9,999 bases of DNA. It comes from Rhodospirillaceae bacterium (GTDB lineage Bacteria > Pseudomonadota > Alphaproteobacteria > UBA11073). The stretch is taken from contig DPZW01000020.1 of NCBI GenBank assembly GCA_003536545.1, positions 1,013-11,011 on the forward strand, in the 5' to 3' direction. Position numbers and translations under genes: made by a program. Of this stretch, positions 4,916-9,999 are shown in pieces. Every line of letters begins with the position of its first letter. The stretch's first letter is position 1. The notes beneath the pieces are model-generated. The model ran no database searches. It was not told where the DNA came from and saw only the letters and a program-made list of their open reading frames with translations.

Positions 4916-6943
4916 ATGACCGACCATATCCAAATTCCTGCGGTGGCACCGCGCATTCAATATACCGCCAATGGTACCCGCACTGTATTTGAATTTCCTT
5001 TCCCGATTTTTGCCAATCCAGATCTGCAAGTTTATGTGGACGGCGTGCAGCAATTTGCAGGATTTACCATCAATGGCGCAGGCCAAACATCTGGCGGCGA
5101 GGTGACGTTCGCAATTGCCCCTGCCAATCATTTGGTCGTGACATTGGAACGCCGCCTGGCGATTGCCCGCGCCTCTGATTTTCAAGACGGGAGCGATTTC
5201 GCGGCGCGGACGTTAAACAACGAATTTGATTACACCGTGGCGGCGATCCAGCAACTGGATGCAGATGCCGCGGTGAACCTGAAATTTGCACGTGATGAAA
5301 TCCCGCCCACAACAGAATTGCCGTCGCGCCTCTTGCGCGCAGGGAAATTGCTGGGGTTTGATGAAAATGGATCGCCGGTTTCATATCCGCTCACCGCACC
5401 CGAAGGGCCGGTGCAATATGCCGTGACGGGTACAGGGGCGGTAACACGCAATGTACAGGACAGGCTGAATGAAACAGTTTCCATCCGTGATTTTGGCGCA
5501 GTGGGTGATGGTGTTGAGGATGACACGCTCGCCATTCAAAAAGCATTGGATGCACATCATGTGGTTTACGTGCCGCCGGGTGAATACCGTACAACCGTTC
5601 CGATTGTCCTGGCTTACGGCAAAACATTATATGGCGCAGGCAATGGTTCGATTATCCGCGGTAATGATAACAGTTATGATGTGCTGCAATTGCCATCAGG
5701 CTACGCCAAGGTCAATCATCTGCGGCTTGAAAACGGCGATGTTGGGATTCGGCTTTACGGGGATGGTTCGGCCTGCGTCGAGAATGCGATTTCTGATGTC
5801 ACGATTTGGGATGCCAATATCGGCATGGTTTTGGATGGTTATAATAATACCAATTACCCGTGCTACTGGAATAATATTGCACGCGTGCTGATCGCCAGGC
5901 CGAATACGCATGGCGTACATCTGAAGCGCAGCGGGGCAGGAGATAGCCCCAATGCCAATAAATTTCATAATGTGAGGGTTTATTCTTTATCACATGCGAT
6001 GACCGGCAGCGGATTTTATGTGGAAAGCGGTAAATACAATAATTCCTTCATTGATTGTGAAGCCAATATTTCCACTGCAGCGCATAGTTGTATCCGTGTT
6101 GGTGCGGATACCGAAAAAAATATTTTTATTAATCCTTATACCGAAACTACGGGCGGTGTGATCAATGTGCGGCTGGAAGCGGGTTCGGTTGAAACAGTCT
6201 TGGTCAATCTGTTATCCGCTTCGGCGGGGCCGGCAATTTCGGATTTATCCGGCGGCAATTACACAGCCTATAATGCAGGCTTCCCGGATAAAAACCGCAT
6301 GCGCAAAACGCGTATCACGGATTTGACCGTTGAAATGCTGCGCTATGATACGGAGTTTTTTCAGGATGTGGGGCCCGCTACACTGGATGTGGATCAAACC
6401 ACTTCCTGCTATATTATCTCTGCCTTTAATGGTGCGATTACCGTGAATTTGCCGCAGGCCAATACGGCCAACGGCGCACAGATTACCATCAAAAAATCTG
6501 ACAGCTCGGATAATCTGGTGATTGTGCAGGAAGACAGCGGTCCTGGGCCTGATGGCCGCACGGTCAATCTATCTGCGCGCTATGATTATATCACGGTGAT
6601 TTCCAATGGTTCAAACTGGTGGATTGTTTCACACAATCTGATGCCGGAAAACACCTATTATATTGAAAATGAAACGCTCATTCAGCCGGATCTGACGCGG
6701 CCTATTTATTTTGTCAGTGCCTTTACTGGCGCGGCGGAATTTCGCCTGCCGCCTGCGAATGCCGCGAATGCAGTGGGGCGCACCATCACAATTAAAAAAA
6801 TCGACACCAGTGGGAATGCCGTGACGGTTACGGTTTCTGGCTCAACAGGCCCGGATAATTCATCGCAGGCATTATCCACGCAATATAAGGCAATCACTGT
6901 CGTATCGAATGGCTCTGCCTGGTACATCCAATCGAAATATTAG
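4916..6943 (+). CDS. Tailspike: T7 gp17-like adaptor fused to a beta-helix domain
   Basis: This 675-residue protein should bind the cell surface. Residues 1-125 resemble the N-terminal tail-attachment domain of T7 gp17, with QYTANGTRTVFEFPFPIF (15-32), YVDGVQQ and LERRLAIARASDFQDGS (77-93). A linker follows. Residues 190-211 (SIRDFGAVGDGVEDDTLAIQ and onward) are the entry signature of the pectate-lyase-3 type right-handed beta-helix. PPGEYRTT (220-227) and Gly/Asn-rich turns continue it to about 450. The C-terminus holds two related modules (about 488-573 and 588-675). Such spikes often cleave capsule or lipopolysaccharide, but the catalytic residues and substrate cannot be assigned. A CGGAGA site (4906-4911) supports the start. 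Part of the helix region (5941-6060) is only about 37% G+C by hand count, as in exchanged receptor-binding domains. Confidence 0.85.
   Translation: MTDHIQIPAVAPRIQYTANGTRTVFEFPFPIFANPDLQVYVDGVQQFAGFTINGAGQTSGGEVTFAIAPANHLVVTLERRLAIARASDFQDGSDFAARTLNNEFDYTVAAIQQLDADAAVNLKFARDEIPPTTELPSRLLRAGKLLGFDENGSPVSYPLTAPEGPVQYAVTGTGAVTRNVQDRLNETVSIRDFGAVGDGVEDDTLAIQKALDAHHVVYVPPGEYRTTVPIVLAYGKTLYGAGNGSIIRGNDNSYDVLQLPSGYAKVNHLRLENGDVGIRLYGDGSACVENAISDVTIWDANIGMVLDGYNNTNYPCYWNNIARVLIARPNTHGVHLKRSGAGDSPNANKFHNVRVYSLSHAMTGSGFYVESGKYNNSFIDCEANISTAAHSCIRVGADTEKNIFINPYTETTGGVINVRLEAGSVETVLVNLLSASAGPAISDLSGGNYTAYNAGFPDKNRMRKTRITDLTVEMLRYDTEFFQDVGPATLDVDQTTSCYIISAFNGAITVNLPQANTANGAQITIKKSDSSDNLVIVQEDSGPGPDGRTVNLSARYDYITVISNGSNWWIVSHNLMPENTYYIENETLIQPDLTRPIYFVSAFTGAAEFRLPPANAANAVGRTITIKKIDTSGNAVTVTVSGSTGPDNSSQALSTQYKAITVVSNGSAWYIQSKY
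6377..6940 (+). repeat. Tandem duplicated C-terminal module of the tailspike
   Basis: At the protein level, residues 488-573 and 588-675 of the spike align. SAFNGAITVNLPQANTANG in copy 1 corresponds to SAFTGAAEFRLPPANAANA in copy 2. ITIKKSDSSDNLVIV corresponds to ITIKKIDTSGNAVTV, and YITVISNGSNWWIVS to AITVVSNGSAWYIQS. The copies are about 99 residues apart and clearly diverged, so the duplication is old. The conserved ITIKK and VSNGS-x-W motifs suggest a small beta-fold used for trimerisation or binding. Confidence 0.75.
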
Positions 6944-6953
6944 GCATTATAAA

Positions 6954-7232
6954 ATGTCTGAAAAAGAACTGGAGGCTGCGCGGCAATTGCTGCGCGAATC
7001 CTTGCCTGAGGCATTATGCGATGTCATGCGGCATTACCGCAGTCATTTCACGGATGATACGCCAGAGGCTGTCAAGGAATTTAACGCTTTCCACACAGCG
7101 GGAAAAAACGCGCTATCGCATATGCAGCTGCTATTGAAAATCTACAACATGCTGGGCGAAGCACAGCAGGCAGAAAATCTGCAATCAGAAATTGCGGATG
7201 TGATAGCAGAGCTGGGATCCGGGGATGTGTGA
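6954..7232 (+). CDS. Probable terminase small subunit (T7 gp18-like position)
   Basis: This 92-residue, largely helical protein is acidic and starts at the ATG at 6954. An earlier in-frame ATG at 6909 lies inside the tailspike gene and is rejected. The ribosome binding site is weak: AGG at 6942-6944, overlapping the tailspike stop. Residues 1-16 (MSEKELEAARQLLRES) and 50-80 look like amphipathic helices, with a patch HAGKNALSHMQLLLKIYNM in between (sequence about 46-65). T7 gp18 is 89 residues and lies just before the large terminase. This gene has the same size and place, and its stop overlaps the start of the large-terminase gene (TGATG). I recognise it by position and size more than by sequence. 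It would bind DNA and regulate the packaging motor. Confidence 0.6.
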   Translation: MSEKELEAARQLLRESLPEALCDVMRHYRSHFTDDTPEAVKEFNAFHTAGKNALSHMQLLLKIYNMLGEAQQAENLQSEIADVIAELGSGDV

Positions 7233-8716
7233 TGACCGAAAATTTCCTGGTTTTCACCGCACTCTGGAACAAACGTCAGGGCATGCAAACACCGCGCCCA
7301 CACCGCATTATCGCACAGTTTCTGGCGCAGCAATGGGCATCCGGCCAGAAATCCAAAACAGGGGGGCGACTGCTGTTGATGGCGTTCCGGGCCTGCGGAA
7401 AATCAACGCTCACCGCCCTGTTTGCGGCCTGGCTGCTGCTGCAAAATCCCGATCTGCGGATCATGGTGGTGGCGGCCGATATGGTACTGGCAGAAAAAAT
7501 GGTGCGCAATATTCGCCGCGTGATTGAAAAACATCCACTGACGGCGAAATTGAAACCACCGCAGGCACAACAATGGTCAGCGATGCAATTTACGGTGCAG
7601 CGGAATTTAATATCACGGGATCCGTCTGTTTTAGCGCGCAGTGTGCAGACCAATATTACAGGATCACGCGCGGATATTATTATCTGTGATGATGTTGAGG
7701 TGCCGGGTACCAGTGATACACCCATACGGCGGATGGATTTGCGCGACCGCCTGCGTGAGCTGGATTATGTCCTCACGCCGCAAGGCACAATTTTATTCAT
7801 CGGGACGCCGCATAGTTATGACAGTATCTATGCGCGCACAGCCGCCGCTGGCAGTGTGGAGAACAAGCCGTTTTTAGAAGGTTTTACACGTCTGGAATTG
7901 CCCCTGTTGAATAGCGCGGGCGAGAGCGTGTGGCCTGAACGCTATCCAATGACGGCAATCGAGGCACTGCGGAAAAAAACCGGCCCGAATAAATTTGCCA
8001 GCCAGATGTTGTTGCAGGCGGTGAGTATCACAGATGCACGTCTCAATCCGGATTTGATAAAACCCTATACCGATGAATTGCAGTACGAAGAAGGTAATCA
8101 ACAATCACGCCTGTCACTGGGTGATGTTCAGTTGACGGGCGCAAGCTGCTGGTGGGATCCGGCGTTTTCCGGCGTGCGCGATAGCTCTGTGGTTGCATTG
8201 GTTTTTACAGATGCAAATGGCAATTATTATTTTCACCGGGTGTTATATGTGCGCGTAAATGCAGAGCATGCAAATGCTGAAGCACTGCAGCAATGTGAAC
8301 AGGTGGCAAACTTCATTGCCGCAAATTACGTGCCGGGTATTAAAATTGAAAGCAACGGTGTGGGGCAATTTTTGCCAGGATTGCTGCGGCAAACACTGAT
8401 GCAGCGCGGGATTGCCGCTGCCGTGCAACCTGTCTTCAGCAGCGGGAATAAAGCGGCGCGAATTATTTCTGCGCTCGAGGCCCCTTTGGCGGCGGGTGTG
8501 ATTCATGCGCATGGATCGATTTGGGACAGCGGTTTTATGACTGAAATGCGGGAATGGAATCCCGCACGCCGCGATGCAGCGGATGACGCGCTGGATGCGC
8601 TGGCAGGGGCGATTGGTGAAATCCCCCTGCGCATCGGTGGCATGGCGGCACGCGCCGCGCGTCCGAACTGGAAACCGCAAACAATCTTGAATGGTGAAAA
8701 GCCGTTCCATTTTTAG
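7232..8716 (+). CDS. terL: Terminase large subunit (T7 gp19-like)
   Basis: This 494-residue protein is the ATP-driven DNA packaging motor and nuclease that would act at the portal. A Walker A motif (AFRACGKST, about 51-59), a Walker B motif (IIICDDVEVP, 149-158) and a coupling motif (LFIGTPHSYDS, 188-198) lie in the ATPase half; the segment NITGSRAD before Walker B is close to the T7-type family. The nuclease half keeps likely acidic metal ligands at WWDPAF (D309), IKIESNG (E373) and DAADDALDAL (D451/452, D455). It is shorter than T7 gp19 (586 residues). I chose the ATG at 7232 (TGATG overlap). A GTG at 7229 is the alternative and adds one residue. The active sites look intact, so it could still package DNA. 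In-frame and unbroken. Confidence 0.93.
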   Translation: MTENFLVFTALWNKRQGMQTPRPHRIIAQFLAQQWASGQKSKTGGRLLLMAFRACGKSTLTALFAAWLLLQNPDLRIMVVAADMVLAEKMVRNIRRVIEKHPLTAKLKPPQAQQWSAMQFTVQRNLISRDPSVLARSVQTNITGSRADIIICDDVEVPGTSDTPIRRMDLRDRLRELDYVLTPQGTILFIGTPHSYDSIYARTAAAGSVENKPFLEGFTRLELPLLNSAGESVWPERYPMTAIEALRKKTGPNKFASQMLLQAVSITDARLNPDLIKPYTDELQYEEGNQQSRLSLGDVQLTGASCWWDPAFSGVRDSSVVALVFTDANGNYYFHRVLYVRVNAEHANAEALQQCEQVANFIAANYVPGIKIESNGVGQFLPGLLRQTLMQRGIAAAVQPVFSSGNKAARIISALEAPLAAGVIHAHGSIWDSGFMTEMREWNPARRDAADDALDALAGAIGEIPLRIGGMAARAARPNWKPQTILNGEKPFHF

Positions 8717-8726
8717 GGAGAAAACG

Positions 8727-9005
8727 ATGGATTTATCTGCATGGATGATGACGCTGGCCATACCGGCAATATCCGGTTTGGTGTGGTGGGTCTGGCGATT
8801 GCAAATGCAATTGTCTGAATTGCGCGAAAATATTCTGTACACGCTTTCAGAATTTAAACTGGATGTTGCAAAGAATTATGCTTCCACCCAGTCGTTGCGC
8901 GAAGTGGAGGGGCGGCTGGTTGCGCATCTTAATCGCATTGAGGCCAAGCTGGATATTGAAGCATATCGCATGCGGGCATCCATAAAGAACCTGGGAGAAG
9001 AATAA
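8727..9005 (+). CDS. Small membrane-anchored coiled-coil protein, lysis module
   Basis: This 92-residue protein starts at the ATG at 8727, which has a GGGAG site at 8716-8720. An in-frame ATG at 8691 lies inside the large terminase gene and is rejected. Residues 4-24 form one hydrophobic segment (AWMMTLAIPAISGLVWWVW) and the rest is charged and helical, with LREVEGRLVAHLNRIEAKLD (about 56-75). An N-terminal anchor followed by a coiled coil is the layout of inner-membrane spanins (Rz). The protein is short for that group, and no overlapping outer-membrane lipoprotein gene is visible. It could instead be a small holin accessory. Its stop abuts the start of the endolysin gene (TAAATG), which points to coupled expression. 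The family is not recognised with confidence. Confidence 0.6.
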   Translation: MDLSAWMMTLAIPAISGLVWWVWRLQMQLSELRENILYTLSEFKLDVAKNYASTQSLREVEGRLVAHLNRIEAKLDIEAYRMRASIKNLGEE

Positions 9006-9470
9006 ATGAGTGAAGTGATTAACTGGCATTCTGCGCGCATCGCTCTGGCTGAGCGCGAGATGGATATTCTGGCCCGCACGATTTGGGGTGAGGCGCGGGG
9101 CGAGGGCCAGCGCGGTATGGAAGCTGTTGCAGCTGTGATTATCAACCGTGTGACTTTTGCACGCGAACAGCCATGCGGCAGCTTTTGGTGGGGCAATTCG
9201 ATTATCCGCGTATGCCAGAAACCCATGCAATTTTCCTGCTGGAATGCGCAGGATGCCAATCTTGCTAAACTGAAAAATGTGGATCAGACCAATCCCAGTT
9301 TTGCAATGGCGCAGCGCATTGCCAAATGGGCCACAACAGGAAGCTTGCCCGATGCCACAGGCGGCGCAGATCATTATCATGCATTATATGTTTCGCCCAA
9401 ATGGGCAAGTGGCCAAACGCCCACGGCCGTTATCGGTAAACATGTTTTTTATAAATTGATGGAGGATTAA
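9006..9470 (+). CDS. SleB-type cell wall hydrolase (endolysin)
   Basis: This 154-residue enzyme matches the core of the SleB / Hydrolase_2 family, which cuts peptidoglycan glycan strands as a lytic transglycosylase. Residues 22-48 contain LARTIWGEARGEGQRG and AAVIINRV. The Glu of WGEARGE (E29) is the likely catalytic acid. QFSCWN (75-80), ADHYHALY (121-128) and IGKHVFYK (143-150) are further family blocks. There is no signal peptide, so it would need the downstream holin to reach the periplasm. The start has AGGGAGAAG-like bases (8995-9001, GGGAGAAG) ahead of it. It fills the whole short catalytic domain with no extra binding domain, as is common in prophage and GTA endolysins of alphaproteobacteria. 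Confidence 0.9.
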   Translation: MSEVINWHSARIALAEREMDILARTIWGEARGEGQRGMEAVAAVIINRVTFAREQPCGSFWWGNSIIRVCQKPMQFSCWNAQDANLAKLKNVDQTNPSFAMAQRIAKWATTGSLPDATGGADHYHALYVSPKWASGQTPTAVIGKHVFYKLMED

Positions 9471-9471
9471 C

Positions 9472-9951
9472 ATGCTGCCAGCCATAATTGCCGGAATCGG
9501 TTTGCCATTATTGCTTGATGCGGCACGTGAAGGTTTGAAAAAGATTGATCATCCAATTGCGCGGACGGCTGTGGATGCTCTCACGCAGCTGGGGCACACG
9601 ATGCAAACCGGCGGGATTACGCTGGAACAATTGAAAGAGGCGAATCGTCATATTGAAGCAATGGCACGTATTGAAGGTGAGGAGAATAAAACTGCATTGC
9701 AGGAAGTGAATAAAAGTTTGCGTGAGGAAGTGAAAAGTCCAGATGCCTATGTTCGCAGAATGCGCGCCACCTTCGGCTATATTCTGGCATTTTCGTGGGG
9801 AATTTTGATGTCCAGTGTAGCCTATACCATTGTTGTTTCACCATCCGAAGCAGGCCGCGTGATGGCGGGAATGTCAGATCTTTCCGCGATCTGGGGGGTG
9901 GGTCTGGCGGTGCTGGGGATTTATGTTTATCGCAAAAATGGAATGAAATGA
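9472..9951 (+). CDS. 3-TM holin (GTA-type holin family)
   Basis: This 159-residue membrane protein has a hydrophobic N-terminus (1-16), a long charged helical middle (about 50-90) and two strong membrane segments (about 101-123 and 134-153). The stretch SPDAYVRRMRATFGYILAFSW (89-109, read in two parts) matches the 3TM holin family named from gene transfer agents. It should form membrane lesions that let the endolysin through. A GGAGG box at 9461-9465 lies inside the end of the endolysin gene, seven bases before the ATG, so the two are coupled. It is the last gene of the phage block, and its TGA abuts the stop of a leftward reading frame. Confidence 0.85.
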   Translation: MLPAIIAGIGLPLLLDAAREGLKKIDHPIARTAVDALTQLGHTMQTGGITLEQLKEANRHIEAMARIEGEENKTALQEVNKSLREEVKSPDAYVRRMRATFGYILAFSWGILMSSVAYTIVVSPSEAGRVMAGMSDLSAIWGVGLAVLGIYVYRKNGMK

Positions 9952-9999
9952 TTATGCCCTTGCTTTCCCGCGGTAAATGATTGCAATCCCCAGCAATGT
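9952..9999 (-). CDS. C-terminal end of a leftward gene, possibly a membrane protein
   Basis: On the minus strand the last 48 bases read TLLGIAIIYRGKARA and end in TAA (9954-9952). A hydrophobic run followed by a basic tail is typical of the last helix of a membrane transporter, for example EamA/DMT-like proteins. Only 15 residues are visible, so the family is a guess and the reading frame may be chance. If real, the gene converges with the holin with no gap between the two stops. Confidence 0.35.
   Translation of the reverse strand, partial: TLLGIAIIYRGKARA

Larger units (their letters stand above)
601..9951 (+). mobile_element. Podovirus-type late-gene block (partial prophage or domesticated particle locus)
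   Basis: Eleven plus-strand genes for head, tail, packaging and lysis follow one promoter, in an order close to T7 genes 10-19 followed by a lysis set. No integrase, repressor, phage RNA polymerase, DNA polymerase, portal or scaffold gene is included, and no attachment-site repeat is visible at either edge. Both neighbours run leftward and look like host genes. All reading frames are intact. The real edges of the element could lie outside the window. Confidence 0.7.

Noticed and set aside
6113..6127. Run of seven A residues followed by ATTTTT in the tailspike, considered as a phase-variation or slippage site
   Set aside because: The run is short and encodes Glu-Lys-Asn in the unbroken frame. 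A similar A-run occurs near 6787. Nothing suggests switching.
7361..7368. Run of six G residues near the start of the large terminase, considered as a slip site or sequencing error
   Set aside because: The frame on both sides reads as one continuous terminase with the Walker A just downstream, so no frameshift is needed.
8243..8842. 199-codon open frame on the minus strand
   Set aside because: It lies opposite the well-supported large terminase gene and reads as a Cys/His-rich, low-order protein with no recognisable domain. It is a shadow frame.
9981..9998. ATTGC...GCAAT pairing at the right edge, considered as a terminator
   Set aside because: The stem is only five pairs with no T-run after it in either direction, and it falls inside the putative leftward gene.
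1..9999. CRISPR arrays, tRNA or rRNA genes and insertion sequences
   Set aside because: I saw no regularly spaced direct repeats, no cloverleaf-like segment with CCA end, and no transposase-like frame on either strand.

Overview
The window holds a compact, single-direction block of short-tailed (T7-like, podovirus) phage late genes, from a major capsid gene at 776 to a holin ending at 9951. It sits between two leftward genes that look like ordinary bacterial membrane-protein genes. Base composition is close to half G+C. The capsid, tail-tube and 3-TM holin types resemble those I associate with alphaproteobacterial prophages and gene transfer agents, so an alphaproteobacterium is my best guess for the host. 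No rRNA, tRNA or housekeeping gene is present to confirm this.

Layout. Positions 1-541 (minus strand) carry the N-terminal 180 residues of an MFS transporter that runs off the left edge. Positions 542-775 form a divergent control region with a good sigma70-like promoter (601-630) pointing at the phage genes, a dyad in its spacer, a leader of about 140 nt, and a second palindrome near the MFS start. The plus-strand genes follow in order: major capsid (776-1600); a small head-associated protein (1615-1872); an intergenic hairpin region (1873-1963); T7 gp11-like tail tube protein A (1964-2536); gp12-like tail tube/nozzle protein B (2533-4425); a gp14-like coiled-coil internal virion protein (4436-4903); a tailspike with a gp17-like adaptor and a pectate-lyase-type beta-helix (4916-6943); a probable small terminase (6954-7232); the large terminase (7232-8716); a membrane-anchored coiled-coil protein (8727-9005); a SleB-type cell wall hydrolase (9006-9470); and a GTA-type 3-TM holin (9472-9951). 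The last 48 bases look like the C-terminus of a leftward gene whose stop codon abuts the holin stop.

How the genes work together. Nearly all genes are tightly spaced or overlap, as in one transcription unit. Capsid and decoration proteins build the shell. Tail proteins A and B build the short tail tube. The coiled-coil protein would be ejected at infection, the tailspike binds and probably cleaves surface glycan, the terminase packages DNA, and the last three genes lyse the cell. The reading frames and catalytic motifs I can check are intact.

What is missing matters most. No portal (gp8), scaffold (gp9), gp13, gp15/gp16 core proteins, phage RNA polymerase, replication genes, integrase or repressor is present, although portal and scaffold would normally lie just upstream of the capsid gene. 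The block is therefore a split prophage, a decayed prophage with intact late genes, or a domesticated particle-producing locus comparable in principle to gene transfer agents but built from podovirus parts. The sequence alone cannot decide between these.
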